The position numbers and the translations under genes were made by a program. Positions 33,633-43,231 of a stretch of 64,000 nt of DNA are shown piece by piece (position 1 is the first letter of the stretch; every line of letters starts with the position of its first letter). Origin of the DNA: Phycisphaerales bacterium (GTDB lineage Bacteria; Planctomycetota; Phycisphaerae; Phycisphaerales; SM1A02); contig JAKVBX010000008.1 in the NCBI GenBank assembly GCA_022446795.1, positions 23,446 to 87,445 of the forward strand. Direction: 5' to 3'. The notes beneath the pieces were generated by a model. The model saw only the letters and a list, made by a program, of their open reading frames with translations. It searched no databases and had not been told where the DNA came from.

Positions 33633-34844
33633 ATGTTCACCGCTGCGTCTCGCACCGGAATAGCCCGCCACACCGGCCTGCTGGTCCTTGCTGGCCTGCT
33701 TGCCATGACCGGGTGCAAGAGCACATCGGACAGCCGCACGGCCGATTCGTCCTCGCCCCGGACGGCACGTGATGCCAGCCTTCTCGATGCTCTGGAACGT
33801 GAGTATGCCATCGGCCCACGGGCGGCACGCTCGCTGGGCTATCGCCTGGGATGGCAGGCCCCCGACGCGGGCAAGACCACGATCCGCGTGGAACCCCAGG
33901 GTGACTCCATCCTGGTGCTCTCGGGCGACAACATCCTGAAACGACTCACCGCCGACACGGGAACCCGCTTGTGGTCCGCCAGCGTGGGCAGCCCGGTGGC
34001 CGAGGTCCTTGGGCTGACCTACCTCCCTGACCAACAGCGGATCTACATCACTCGCGACAGCAGCATCCTCTCGTTGGAGTCCGCCACCGGTGTCATGACG
34101 TCGGAGCCTGGACGGTCACCCGTACAGGAACTGCAGTGGATCGCCAATACGGCGCCGGTCGTCTTTGACGACTTTCTCATCTACGGCTCGCGAGCCGGCG
34201 AACTGGTCTGGCAGATCTACAGCCTGGGACACTCGTTCCGAGCCTACAACATCGGCCAGTCGGTCCAACTGACCCCGCAGTTGATCGGAGACTCGGTCAT
34301 CGCGGTCGCCACCAGCGGCGAGATCGTTGTGCTGGATGCCGCCCAGGTCAGTACTCGCTGGCGACACAAACTGCTCGACAAGGTCGTGGCCGAACCGGGC
34401 GTCGGTGCCGAGGTCGTCTACGTGGCCAGCCGCGACCAGTACCTTCGTGCCTTCGATCTGTTATCTGGTCGCCTGAAGTGGCGGGCCCTCACCGAGGCAC
34501 CCCTGAGCCACAGCCCGAGCGTCATCGGACGTGATGTCTACCAGTTGATTCCCGGCAGCGGCCTGGCCTGCTATGAAGCACGCCCGGTCAACCGATATGA
34601 CGGTCGCCGGCGGTGGATCAACCCCGAGATCACCGGAACAGTGCTCACCAAGCGTGGCGACAACCTCATCACCTGGGATGACCAGAAGCGGGAATTGGCC
34701 CTGGTCAGCGCCTCGACCGGCGTTGTCGAAACAACCGTCGCGCTACCGTCGGTCCGGATGATTGTCACCGACAACCAGGTCAATGGTCGGATCTACACGC
34801 TGGACGACCGAGGCCGACTCGACTGCCTCATTCCCGCCAACTGA
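33633..34844 (+). CDS. PQQ-like beta-propeller lipoprotein (BamB-like)
   Basis: 403 residues from the ATG at 33633 (AGGAG nine bases upstream). The signal ends in lipobox LAMTGC at about residue 27. The mature part carries successive propeller blades with the PQQ-repeat look: LTADTGTRLWSASVGSP, VVLDAAQVSTRWRHKL, FDLLSGRLKWRAL, LTKRGDNLITWDDQ, and IYTLDDRGRLDCL. Likely outer-membrane-facing and scaffold-like, as in BamB. 23 bp before purH on the same strand; no shared function is apparent. Confidence 0.85.
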   Translation: MFTAASRTGIARHTGLLVLAGLLAMTGCKSTSDSRTADSSSPRTARDASLLDALEREYAIGPRAARSLGYRLGWQAPDAGKTTIRVEPQGDSILVLSGDNILKRLTADTGTRLWSASVGSPVAEVLGLTYLPDQQRIYITRDSSILSLESATGVMTSEPGRSPVQELQWIANTAPVVFDDFLIYGSRAGELVWQIYSLGHSFRAYNIGQSVQLTPQLIGDSVIAVATSGEIVVLDAAQVSTRWRHKLLDKVVAEPGVGAEVVYVASRDQYLRAFDLLSGRLKWRALTEAPLSHSPSVIGRDVYQLIPGSGLACYEARPVNRYDGRRRWINPEITGTVLTKRGDNLITWDDQKRELALVSASTGVVETTVALPSVRMIVTDNQVNGRIYTLDDRGRLDCLIPAN

Positions 34845-34867
34845 AACGCCGCTGGGAGCCCCCTGAG

Positions 34868-36454
34868 ATGACCGACCTCGTTCCGGTTCGTCGGGCCCTG
34901 CTGTCAGTCAGTGACAAGACCGATCTCGTTCCATTCGCCAAGTCGCTGGTGGGCATGGGTGTTGAACTGCTGTCCACCGGCGGGACCGCCCGCGCGCTTC
35001 GCGAGGCCGACGTGCCCGTGACGGACGTCTCCGAGGTCACCGGCTTTCCCGAGATCATGGACGGCCGCGTCAAGACCCTGCACCCCGCCATTCATGGTGG
35101 CCTGCTCGCTCGACGTGACGTCGAATCACACGTGCAGGCGATGAAGGACCATGGCATCGAGCCCATCGACCTGGCCTGCATCAACCTCTACCCCTTCGAG
35201 CGGACGATCCAGCAGGAGGGCATCAGTGATGCCGAGGCCATCGAGCAGATCGACATCGGTGGCCCATCGATGGTTCGATCAGCGGCCAAGAACCACGAGT
35301 CGGTCTGCATCGTGACCTCGCCCTCGCAATATGATCACGTCGTCAGCGATCTCCGGAAGAACGATGGCGCCACCTCCCGCGACCTGCGACTGACCCTCGC
35401 GGCAGCCGCCTTTGCCCGGACCGCCCGATACGACGCCGCCATCAGCGCCTGGATGAGCGGCCCCGCCGCCGGCGGCATGCCCGAGACCATCGAACTGGCC
35501 GCCACCCGCGAGCAGGTGCTCCGATACGGAGAGAACCCCCACCAGCGAGCGGCGCTGTACATCGACCCCAGCAGCCATGAAGCTGGCATTGCTGCGGCGA
35601 CCCAGCATTCCGGCAAACCGCTGAGTTTCAACAACATCAATGACGCGGCCGCCGCGTTGGAAACCAGCCGCGATCTGCACCTGGCCTCCGGGCAACTCGC
35701 CGCCGTTGTCATCAAGCACACCAACCCCTGCGGCGCAGCGGTCTCGGACTCGGCCATCACGGCCTTCGAGCAGGCCTACGCCGGTGATCCCCTGGCGGCC
35801 TACGGTGGCATCCTCGCCCTGACCGCTCCCATTGATGCGGAGGTCGCATCCTCGATCACCGGAACGGCCCGCTTCCTCGAGGTCATCCTGGCTCCTTCCT
35901 TTTCGACGGAGGCCATCGATCAACTTCAGGCGCGGTGGACCAACGTCCGGCTCCTGGAGATCCCCGATCTGACCTCCCGACCGGAACAGTCCTGGAACAT
36001 CCGATCCATCGGCGGCGGACTGCTGGTCCAGGATCGGGATCGCCAACTGGCGACACCCGACAGATGGCAAACCGCCGTCGGTACGGACCCGGGTGACGAG
36101 ATGATGGCCAACGCCGTCATTGCCTGGACCGTCGCCAAGCATCTCACGTCCAACGCGATCGCCATCGCTGGAGGCGGCCGCCTCCTCGGCGTCGGATCGG
36201 GACAGGTCGATCGCGTGACGGCCTGCCGGCTCGCCATCGACAAAGCGGGTGAGGACCTGGCCTCAGGCGGCGATGCCGTGGCTGCTTCGGATGCCTTCTT
36301 CCCCTTCGCGGATGGCCCTGAACTCCTGCTGGAGGCCGGCGTCACGTGCATCGTGCATCCTGGCGGGTCCAAGCGGGACGAGGACACGTTCGAAGCCTGC
36401 CGAGCGCATGACGCCACCTGCCTGCTGACCGGCATTCGAACCTTCCGACACTGA
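34868..36454 (+). CDS. purH: Bifunctional AICAR transformylase/IMP cyclohydrolase
   Basis: 528 residues, full length. Catalyses the last two steps to IMP. N-terminal cyclohydrolase domain: RALLSVSDKTDLVPFAK, ELLSTGGTARALRE, GFPEIMDGRVKTLHPAIHG, INLYPFERTI, IDIGGPSMVRSAAKN. C-terminal transformylase: LRYGENPHQRAALY, SFNNINDAAAALE, KHTNPCGAAV (active-site Lys-His), GVGSGQVDRV, ASDAFFPFADG, HPGGSKRDED. GGGAG precedes the ATG. Converges on nuoB. Confidence 0.97.
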   Translation: MTDLVPVRRALLSVSDKTDLVPFAKSLVGMGVELLSTGGTARALREADVPVTDVSEVTGFPEIMDGRVKTLHPAIHGGLLARRDVESHVQAMKDHGIEPIDLACINLYPFERTIQQEGISDAEAIEQIDIGGPSMVRSAAKNHESVCIVTSPSQYDHVVSDLRKNDGATSRDLRLTLAAAAFARTARYDAAISAWMSGPAAGGMPETIELAATREQVLRYGENPHQRAALYIDPSSHEAGIAAATQHSGKPLSFNNINDAAAALETSRDLHLASGQLAAVVIKHTNPCGAAVSDSAITAFEQAYAGDPLAAYGGILALTAPIDAEVASSITGTARFLEVILAPSFSTEAIDQLQARWTNVRLLEIPDLTSRPEQSWNIRSIGGGLLVQDRDRQLATPDRWQTAVGTDPGDEMMANAVIAWTVAKHLTSNAIAIAGGGRLLGVGSGQVDRVTACRLAIDKAGEDLASGGDAVAASDAFFPFADGPELLLEAGVTCIVHPGGSKRDEDTFEACRAHDATCLLTGIRTFRH

Positions 36455-36465
36455 ATTGGTACGGC

Positions 36466-37035
36466 TCAGGTCACCCCGATGCTGACATCGATGGGCTGCT
36501 CGGAGGGACGGTGCGTGGGCTCCAGGGCCAACGACAGCGGGACACGCTTGCCCTCTCCGTCGAAGGGGATGTTGTCCTCATCGATGATCCGCTGGATCGC
36601 CATGATGCCCTCGATGAGCATCTCGGGACGAGGCGGACATCCGGGCACGTACACGTCGACCGGCAGGAACTGGTCAACCCCCTGGACGACTGCGTAGGTA
36701 TCGAACACCCCACCAGTCGATGCACAGGCGCCCATCGAGATGACCCACTTGGGCTCACACATCTGGCGATAGATGTGCTGAAGCACCGGGAGCATCTTGA
36801 CGCTCACCCGACCCGCGACGATCAGCAGGTCAGCCTGCCGTGGGCTGAAGCGGAACACCTCGGCACCGAAACGGGCCAGGTCGAACCGACTCGAGGCCGT
36901 GGCCATCAGCTCGATCCCGCAGCAGGCCGTCGCAAATGGCATCGGCCACAGCGCCGAACGCCGGGCCCAGTTGATGACCCGACTGAGCTGGGTCGTCAGG
37001 TATCCGTCTACCGGGATGGCTGCTTCAAGGCCCAT
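36466..37035 (-). CDS. nuoB: NADH-quinone oxidoreductase subunit B
   Basis: 189 residues. Carries iron-sulfur cluster N2 of complex I. Ligands seen: tandem C38-C39 ([10 protein letters not shown]), C104 (MGACAS) and C133 (VPGCPPRPE). The ATG has GAGGAG four bases upstream. Usually sits between nuoA and nuoC; here it is isolated, with nuoC 11 kb away at 47901 and no other subunit in the window. Confidence 0.96.
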   Translation of the reverse strand: MGLEAAIPVDGYLTTQLSRVINWARRSALWPMPFATACCGIELMATASSRFDLARFGAEVFRFSPRQADLLIVAGRVSVKMLPVLQHIYRQMCEPKWVISMGACASTGGVFDTYAVVQGVDQFLPVDVYVPGCPPRPEMLIEGIMAIQRIIDEDNIPFDGEGKRVPLSLALEPTHRPSEQPIDVSIGVT

Positions 37036-37128
37036 GCCATGCTGCTCCTCGCGGGGACTCCGCGGTCACCCGCATGGTATCGGCATGGGCCGTTCGTTTC
37101 CCTTCCACAAGGAGAAAAAGCCCCTTGA

Positions 37129-37503
37129 TCAACCGGCACGTCGGCGCCGGGCGGTCCAGGCCCGCGGTCGCGGCTTACCGCCGAGGAGTCGATCGAGCCT
37201 CAGGAGCCTCAGGACGTCGCGGATGGGCTCGCTCACGTCGTTGAGTACGAGTTGGGCCTGCCATTGTCGGGCCAGGCGTTCGAACTCGAGGCACATGCCC
37301 AGGGCGGTGATCGACATGGTGTACACCTCGGTCAGGTCCAGTTCCAGGCGTCGGACACTCCGGCCCTTGGACCTCATGATGGTCCCCACTGATGAGGCGA
37401 GGCGTGAGGCTTCACGATCACCGATTCGAGGCCCACCGGGCCGTACGGTCAGTGTGCCATGATGCAGGTTGCACCCATGAATCGCTTGCGTCGTTGTCGG
37501 CAT
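37129..37503 (-). CDS. STAS-like anti-sigma factor antagonist domain protein
   Basis: 124 residues. The STAS core is visible as RRLELDLTEVYTMSITALGM, then a helix and VLNDVSEPIRDVLRLLRLDRLL. At the phosphorylation loop the usual D-S-S-G reads S-I-T-A, so regulation by Ser phosphorylation is doubtful. A basic C-terminal tail (KPRPRAWTARRRR) may bind nucleic acid or membrane. The ATG has GGAGGG nine bases upstream. It is alone, with no kinase or sigma factor beside it. Confidence 0.78.
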   Translation of the reverse strand: MPTTTQAIHGCNLHHGTLTVRPGGPRIGDREASRLASSVGTIMRSKGRSVRRLELDLTEVYTMSITALGMCLEFERLARQWQAQLVLNDVSEPIRDVLRLLRLDRLLGGKPRPRAWTARRRRAG

Positions 37504-37679
37504 CTTCGGATTCCCTCCAGAAACAAATTCCTCTCAACCCGACGGCCATCGGCCCCTGGGAGGCCCAACTTCACCACGGAAGCCGTCCAACCCCGCCAGG
37601 TGGCCCAATAACGCCATCCGAGCCGTCAGAATCCGCACATTCGGGCAATCAGGACCGGCATTTCGCCGTTACTGTCTCT

Positions 37680-38858
37680 ATGAGCATGACCATCAACCGC
37701 TCCATCCTCGCGATCGTCCTCGCCGCCCTTCTCTTCAGCCCGGCCACCGTCGCCCATGCCTCGGAGGAGGCGGCCACGGACACCCGGAAGGCGCCCGAGA
37801 TGCCCCGCGAGGTCGACGGCGTCAGCCTGCCCATGGAAGCCTCGGGCGATGACTCCATTGAACTGGCCAAGAAGCTGCTGCCCCGCTCATTCAAGCGCAA
37901 CCGCAGCAGCAGCCATGTCATGTTCACGGACTCGGACTGGGAGGCCATCAGCCAGGCCCGGACCGTACTGCAGCGAGCCTGGTCGGAATACCGGGGATTC
38001 TGCCGCCGGGTCGGCATCGTCGTGCCGCGTCCCGACGAGAAACTCGTCTGCATCATCTTCAATGAGCACCATGACTTCCTCGAGTTCGCCAAGAAGACCG
38101 AGGGCGAGCACGCCATCCTCGAACATGCCAGCGGCTACTTCAGCCCGCGTTTCGACTGGATCTGCTTCTTCGAACCCGAGCATCACGACTCGGCCGACGA
38201 AGCCCATGGACACCTGGACGAGCAGCAGGGCGTCCTGGATCAGGAGCAGCGCAACACCAGGCTCGACACGCTGGATGCCGCCACGGCGGAACGGATCAAG
38301 AGGAACTGGACCTGGCGGCAGAAGCAGATCGACACCGCCCGCTCGAACATGGCCCAGTGGTCGGAAAACCGCCGGACGATGATCACGATCCATGAGGCCG
38401 TGCACCAGTTCACCCATGTCTGCCACACCTGGCCGGGCAAGAAGCTCTGGCCGATCTGGTTGCACGAGGGCCTGGCCACGTCCTTCGAGACGATCGATGC
38501 CAAGAGCGGTTTCGGCCCGGACCAGCTGTGCGAGTCACAGGACCTGGAGTTCCTCAACTGCCTGGACCAGGACCGGCTGATTCCCCTGCGGGACTTCATC
38601 GCCTTCCCCCACTACGGTGACCAGACGCCCGAGACCCTCGAGGTCCTGTACGCCCAGGCCTATGGCCTGATGACATGGCTGTACGAGTTCCGGAAGCCCC
38701 AACTGGCCCAGTTCCTCAAGCGACTCGCCGCCCCGCCGGCCGAGGATGGTGAGGCCGATCCCGTCGTGCTCTTCGAAGAGATCTTCGGCGACATCGAGCG
38801 GCTTGAGAAGCGGTGGTACAGCCTGGAATCAGGCGACTGGCGGGCCAAGCAACGCTGA
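37680..38858 (+). CDS. DUF1570 family secreted metallopeptidase-like protein
   Basis: 392 residues. Signal peptide at 1-26 (ATVAHA). Gluzincin features: H238-E-A-V-H242 in TIHEAVHQFTHVCHTWP and a third ligand, E263, in WLHEGLATSFE. Characteristic of DUF1570 proteins, which are abundant in planctomycetes. An acidic His/Asp-rich stretch (EPEHHDSADEAHGHLDEQQ) lies before the active site. Exported; the substrate is unknown. A TACTGT hexamer stands four bases before the ATG at 37680. Confidence 0.88.
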   Translation: MSMTINRSILAIVLAALLFSPATVAHASEEAATDTRKAPEMPREVDGVSLPMEASGDDSIELAKKLLPRSFKRNRSSSHVMFTDSDWEAISQARTVLQRAWSEYRGFCRRVGIVVPRPDEKLVCIIFNEHHDFLEFAKKTEGEHAILEHASGYFSPRFDWICFFEPEHHDSADEAHGHLDEQQGVLDQEQRNTRLDTLDAATAERIKRNWTWRQKQIDTARSNMAQWSENRRTMITIHEAVHQFTHVCHTWPGKKLWPIWLHEGLATSFETIDAKSGFGPDQLCESQDLEFLNCLDQDRLIPLRDFIAFPHYGDQTPETLEVLYAQAYGLMTWLYEFRKPQLAQFLKRLAAPPAEDGEADPVVLFEEIFGDIERLEKRWYSLESGDWRAKQR

Positions 38859-38860
38859 CG

Positions 38861-39835
38861 TCAGGTTGTCTGGAGTCGTTGGCGAATCGCACCGATGCGG
38901 CCGGCGACCGCGGCGAACTGCAGGCCGTAGAGCAGGCTCAACCAGTTCAAGTACAGCCAGAAGAGGAACAGGGGTACCAGGCCCAGTGATCCCATGGGTG
39001 ACCCCACGACCGCGTGCCTGACATAGACGCGAAACCCCCAGTGCGCCGTCAACAGCACGATGGACGCCACGACGCCCCCGATCGCCACGGCACCGAATGA
39101 CAACCGGTGAGCCGGGACGAAGAGATAGCCGAGCACGATCACACCCCAGATCAGCAGCCAACCGAGGATCATCTCGGCCCATCGGACCAGGCCGACATGG
39201 TCGCTGCCGATATCCATCAGTTGGCTTGAACCCCAGCGGAGCGTCCACAGTCCACCGATCACCGCGAGCGGCCCCAGCAACAGCACCCCGGCATACATGC
39301 TCCACCGTCGCCACCACACGCGACGCCGACCACGTCCACTCACGATACTGAAACTGGTCTCGATCTCGCGGAACAACTTGATGGCCGAGTAGAGGAGCAC
39401 GATGCCCCCGACGATCGTCAGACCGGAGGCGTCATAGTTCACGGCGCGCGTCGCCATCTGGACGATCCATGAACCCAGCGAGAACGGACTTGAGCCATCC
39501 ATCGCCGCCTCGAGCCGCTGATCGTGAACCTGGATTGCATTCAACTGCAGTTGCGCCACCAGTTGCTCCGTCGCATCGGTCACCTGCTTCCGGCTGACGA
39601 AGATCTGGATCACTGCCGCGGCGATCACCATCAGGGGAACCAGGGCGAACAGCAGTCGATAGGTCAGGGCAGCCGCCATCATGGCCGCCCGGTCCCGACG
39701 CATCTGCCGCCCGGCAATACGGCCGGCCTCGATCAGAAAACGGAGCAGGCGTTCACGGCGCCCCAGTTCATCACTGGTGCGCTGCATCAGCGCTCGAAAC
39801 CAAGCCTGCAAGCTCCGATGCCACCGCCCGAACAC
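38861..39835 (-). CDS. YihY/BrkB-family membrane protein
   Basis: 324 residues with about six membrane helices. Start GTG with GGAGGA eight bases upstream. Family features: an N-terminal amphipathic part, AALTYRLLFALVPLMVIAAAV in TM1, NYDASGLTIVGGIVLLYSAIKLF, and LFWLYLNWLSLLYGLQFAAV near the end. Once called RNase BN; now regarded as a membrane protein of uncertain, possibly transport, role. Converges on the DUF1570 gene with 2 bp between. Confidence 0.9.
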   Translation of the reverse strand: MFGRWHRSLQAWFRALMQRTSDELGRRERLLRFLIEAGRIAGRQMRRDRAAMMAAALTYRLLFALVPLMVIAAAVIQIFVSRKQVTDATEQLVAQLQLNAIQVHDQRLEAAMDGSSPFSLGSWIVQMATRAVNYDASGLTIVGGIVLLYSAIKLFREIETSFSIVSGRGRRRVWWRRWSMYAGVLLLGPLAVIGGLWTLRWGSSQLMDIGSDHVGLVRWAEMILGWLLIWGVIVLGYLFVPAHRLSFGAVAIGGVVASIVLLTAHWGFRVYVRHAVVGSPMGSLGLVPLFLFWLYLNWLSLLYGLQFAAVAGRIGAIRQRLQTT

Positions 39836-39880
39836 GTCCGAGTTCCTCCCGACCTGTTGCGGGCCGAACCCGCGATCTCG

Positions 39881-40246
39881 CTAGTAGGAGGCCACGAAGA
39901 TGAAGAACACCGCAGCCCAGATCCAACACATGGCATTCATCACCGCACCAATGATCGCCGACGCCTGGCCACGGTCACTGGTCGTGAATCCGAGGATCCC
40001 GTAGATGAAGCCGACGATCGCCGCCAGTCCCGCCGCGCCCATGATGATCATGATCACGAAGGCCCCCATCTGGTCCTCGGGCATGGAGGCCGTTCCGGCG
40101 GAGGCCATGTTCTTGAAGCTGGCACCGAGCATCCCCATGCCGACCAGGGGCGCCACGATCTGGATGAGCCAGAGAATGATGCCCATGCCCAGCGAAACCG
40201 TCCCGAAACTGGACCGTCTCCCTGCCCTGTGATCTGCCGTTGTCAT
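39881..40246 (-). CDS. Small three-helix membrane protein, unknown function
   Basis: 121 residues from the ATG at 40246, chosen because AGGAAAGGAG lies seven bases upstream; an ATG at 40348 would add a Ser/Thr-rich extension. Helices at about 15-40, 60-88 and 95-120, rich in Gly/Met/Ile. No cysteine network or charged pore signature. Same strand as YihY, 45 bp before it, so possibly co-transcribed. Confidence 0.72.
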   Translation of the reverse strand: MTTADHRAGRRSSFGTVSLGMGIILWLIQIVAPLVGMGMLGASFKNMASAGTASMPEDQMGAFVIMIIMGAAGLAAIVGFIYGILGFTTSDRGQASAIIGAVMNAMCWIWAAVFFIFVASY

Positions 40247-40384
40247 GGTCCGGCTCCTTTCCTGGGCCACTCGTCCCGACTGGCTTGTCCCGGTCGAGGT
40301 ACGCTGTGTCACGAGTGGCAGACCGGTGGCGACAGGCGTCACGCTCATGCCCCCATGGATAGTACAAGAGGTGGGAGCCTCGCG

Positions 40385-41224
40385 GTGTCAACCGGCTGGA
40401 ACAAGGAAACCCCTGCAACACCCCCGGATCACGGGGGGCATCAGCACGACTTCCGCGATGCGTCGCGTGGCGAGCGGATCCAGAAGGTGCTGGCCTCTTC
40501 GGGCCTGGGATCACGTCGCCACTGCGAGGTCCTGATCGCCGAGGGTGTCGTTCGCGTCAACGGGCACCTTGTTGCCGACCTGCCCGCCTGGGTCGATCCC
40601 AAGCACGATCGGATCACCGTCCGCGGACGGCCCATCCGCCAGTCGACCGCCCACGTCTACGTCATGCTCTTCAAGCCACGGGGAGTCGTGTGCACGAATG
40701 ACGATCCCGAGGGTCGAACGCGAGCCATCGACCTGGTCCGCCACCCCTCGCAGGCGAGGTTGTTCCCCGTGGGCCGGCTGGACCGTGACAGTTCCGGGCT
40801 CCTGCTCCTGACCGATGACGGTGAACTGGCCCAGAAACTGACGCACCCCTCGCACGAGGTCCCAAGGACGTACGAGATCAACGTTCGTGGCACGGTCGAG
40901 GAATCGGACCTCGCTCGCCTGCGTCGTGGCATCTTCCTGTCAGACGGCCAGCACTCTGCTCGACGAGCCACCGCCGAACGACTGCAGATCCTCCGCCGAG
41001 ACCGCACCCGGACACAGCTCCGCCTGGTCCTCCGGGAAGGACGCAATCGCCAGGTCCGGCGAATGCTCAGTCGACTGGGATTCCCGGTGAAGCGACTTCA
41101 ACGGACCGCCATGGGACCGCTGAAGCTGCGTGACCTGAAACCCGGCCAATGGCGTGACCTGACCCACTCGGAACTCAAGGCGCTGAATCAGGCAGCGGAG
41201 CCTGGTCGTCCTCGGCGCCGCTGA
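40385..41224 (+). CDS. RluB/RsuA-family 16S/23S rRNA pseudouridine synthase
   Basis: 279 residues from GTG at 40385, with GGGAG seven bases upstream; ATG at 40355 is the alternative. S4 RNA-binding domain (RIQKVLASSGLGSRRHCE and LIAEGVVRVNG), then the catalytic domain with Asp in GRLDRDSSGLLLLT, KPRGVVCTNDD, VPRTYEINVRG and REGRNRQVRRMLSRLG. Length and motifs fit RluB better than RsuA. The last 50 bp overlap the end of scpA on the other strand. Confidence 0.92.
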   Translation: MSTGWNKETPATPPDHGGHQHDFRDASRGERIQKVLASSGLGSRRHCEVLIAEGVVRVNGHLVADLPAWVDPKHDRITVRGRPIRQSTAHVYVMLFKPRGVVCTNDDPEGRTRAIDLVRHPSQARLFPVGRLDRDSSGLLLLTDDGELAQKLTHPSHEVPRTYEINVRGTVEESDLARLRRGIFLSDGQHSARRATAERLQILRRDRTRTQLRLVLREGRNRQVRRMLSRLGFPVKRLQRTAMGPLKLRDLKPGQWRDLTHSELKALNQAAEPGRPRRR

Positions 41225-42032
41225 GCTCGCCGACCGAGTCTTCCAGCAGCTCGCTTCGTTCCCATTGATCCTGCGGCCGAAGCGTCAGGCAAATCGGGCC
41301 CTCGTCATCCTGCACGAAGTCGACCTGTCGCATCCGGATCAACTCCAGCGTGGCCAGGAAGAGACCCAGGCGGTGGCTGGCGTTGCGTCCCGCGAAGACA
41401 TCCTGGAGCGTCAAGGCGTCTCCCTGGCGCCGCGTCAGGCGATCCACCAGGTCCGCCTGGTGCAGCGCGATGGGCGTGTCATCCAGGGCAACGCGATGGT
41501 CTCCCATCGCATCGAAGTTGATGGCACTGGCGATGCGTTCATAGGACTCCGCCAGGTCCATGACATGAACATCTTCCAGGTCGAGGCCAGCCTCGATGGT
41601 GGACTGGTCCTCGAGATCACTGCCGGCTCGCGCCACCGCTCGTCGAGAAAATTCAACACGACGGTCGTCGAGTCGTTCCGCCGCCAATCGAATGCGCTGA
41701 TAGCGGAGCAACTGGCGAATCAGGTCCGCCCGGGGATCCTCGAAGTGCTCGGTCGGAAGCTCCGTGTCGTCTTCTTCGCTTGCTTCGATCGGCGCGATCG
41801 TCCTGGACTTGATCTCCACCAGCGTGGCGGCCATCACGAGGAAATCACCGGCCATCTCCACGTCGATGGACTCGACCTGACCCAGGAGCCCCAGGTACTG
41901 ATCGGTGATCTCGGCGATGGGAATGTCCTGGAGGTCAACCTCCGATCGACGCACCAGGAAGAGGAGCAGATCAAGCGGGCCCTCGAAGGAATTGAGCCGT
42001 ACCGTGTAGTCCTGCTGTACCTGTTCGGGCAT
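41175..42032 (-). CDS. scpA: Segregation and condensation protein A
   Basis: 285 residues from the ATG at 42032 (GGAG seven bases upstream). The kleisin of the Smc-ScpAB complex. Seen: VRLNSFEGPLDLLLFLVRR, VDLQDIPIAEITDQYL, EMAGDFLVMAATLVEIKSR, LIRQLLRYQ, and a C-terminal winged-helix part (RHLGLFLATLELIRMRQV-like). No scpB or smc next door; in many genomes scpB sits beside rluB, so this pair keeps half of that linkage. Tail overlaps the RluB gene by 50 bp. Confidence 0.93.
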   Translation of the reverse strand: MPEQVQQDYTVRLNSFEGPLDLLLFLVRRSEVDLQDIPIAEITDQYLGLLGQVESIDVEMAGDFLVMAATLVEIKSRTIAPIEASEEDDTELPTEHFEDPRADLIRQLLRYQRIRLAAERLDDRRVEFSRRAVARAGSDLEDQSTIEAGLDLEDVHVMDLAESYERIASAINFDAMGDHRVALDDTPIALHQADLVDRLTRRQGDALTLQDVFAGRNASHRLGLFLATLELIRMRQVDFVQDDEGPICLTLRPQDQWERSELLEDSVGELSGAEDDQAPLPDSAP

Positions 42033-42102
42033 CTGGCTGGCTGCTCCGGGTCCTGGACGGGGATCATGAGGTCGGCCATGGCTGATTGGCAGGCCAAGGC
42101 GA

Positions 42103-42108
42103 TACAAT
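42103..42108 (+). promoter_or_regulatory. Candidate -10 of kdsD
   Basis: TACAAT in the divergent scpA-kdsD region, 55 bases before the kdsD ATG at 42164. Confidence 0.3.
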
Positions 42109-42163
42109 GCAGGCCTCGGCCCACCAGGGGCCATCGAGTCCTGCCGGACATCATACCCCCGCC

Positions 42164-43231
42164 ATGCCAAGTCCTTCTCCATCATCCCTGGCCAATGACT
42201 CGTCCTCCCGAAGCGGCGAAGACGGTGAACTGACCTTCATTTCCGGCATCCTCCGCGGGGAGGCGGCCGCGATGGGCAACCTCGCCGACGCCGTGGAACA
42301 GGATGAGTGTGAATCCAGGCACTGGCGACAGGCCGTCGACATGATCGAGGCCTGCACGGGCCACGTCGTCGTGAGCGGAATGGGCAAGTCCGGGCTGGTC
42401 GGCGCGAAGATCTCGGCAACCCTGTCCAGCGTGGGCATTCCGTCCCACGTGGTGCATCCCGCCGATGCGATGCATGGCGACCTGGGCGCGATCCGGCGCG
42501 ACGACGTCGTGATGCTCCTGAGCCACTCCGGACGGACCGAGGAAGTCGTGAACCTGGCGGCCGTCCTGCGAGCAGATGGGGTCAAGCGACTGGCGGTCAC
42601 GGCGTCCCACGAGTCGGATCTTGCTCGACTCTGCGATGCCGACCTCGCCCTGGGCCCGTTGGAAGAAGTCTGCCCGCTGAGCCTTGCACCGACGACCTCG
42701 ACGACCTTGACCCTCGCCTGCGGCGATGCCCTGGCACTGGCCGTGGCCCGCAGACGCAGTTTCAACCAGGAAGACTTTCATCAGCGTCATCCCGGCGGCG
42801 CCCTGGGCGACGGCCTGCGACCGGTCCGGGATCTCCTGCGGTTCAAGGTCGGCGAGAACCTCGTCGTCCTTCCAGATACGGTGACGGTCGGCGAAGCGCT
42901 CCAGCAGGCCCAGCCGGGCGATGATGCCCCGGCCCTCCGTCATGCCGGCGCCATCATGCTGGTGGATACGGCCCAGCGGCTGTCGGGCATCTTCACCGAT
43001 GGCGATCTGCGGCGACTGGTCATGAAGCAGGACAATCCACTGGAACAGCGGATCGCCGACGTCATGACCCGCTCCCCCCGCCACCTCCAGGAATCGGATC
43101 GATTGACCGACGCGAGACGCCTGGTCGCCGAGCACCGCATCGATGAGATCCCCGTCGTCGACTCGGATGGCAAGCCCGTGGGATTGGTCGACATCCAGGA
43201 TCTCGTCTCTCCCCGGATCACGGGCGAGTAG
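42164..43231 (+). CDS. kdsD: Arabinose-5-phosphate isomerase (KdsD/KpsF/GutQ)
   Basis: 355 residues from the ATG at 42164. SIS domain with VVSGMGKSGLVGAKI, HPADAMHGDLGAI and LLSHSGRTEEVV, followed by QRHPGGALG, then two CBS domains (the second with SDRLTDARRLVAEHRIDEIPVVD). Turns ribulose-5-P into arabinose-5-P for KdsA. A Ser-rich N-terminal extension of about 25 residues is unusual. Followed 10 bp later by the Ntn-hydrolase gene and then kdsC. Confidence 0.94.
   Translation: MPSPSPSSLANDSSSRSGEDGELTFISGILRGEAAAMGNLADAVEQDECESRHWRQAVDMIEACTGHVVVSGMGKSGLVGAKISATLSSVGIPSHVVHPADAMHGDLGAIRRDDVVMLLSHSGRTEEVVNLAAVLRADGVKRLAVTASHESDLARLCDADLALGPLEEVCPLSLAPTTSTTLTLACGDALALAVARRRSFNQEDFHQRHPGGALGDGLRPVRDLLRFKVGENLVVLPDTVTVGEALQQAQPGDDAPALRHAGAIMLVDTAQRLSGIFTDGDLRRLVMKQDNPLEQRIADVMTRSPRHLQESDRLTDARRLVAEHRIDEIPVVDSDGKPVGLVDIQDLVSPRITGE

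Noticed and set aside
39524..40384. In-frame 287-codon extension upstream of the RluB/RsuA gene
   Set aside because: It runs antisense to the YihY and small membrane protein genes, has low-complexity His/Arg-rich composition, and the GTG at 40385 has a good ribosome-binding site.
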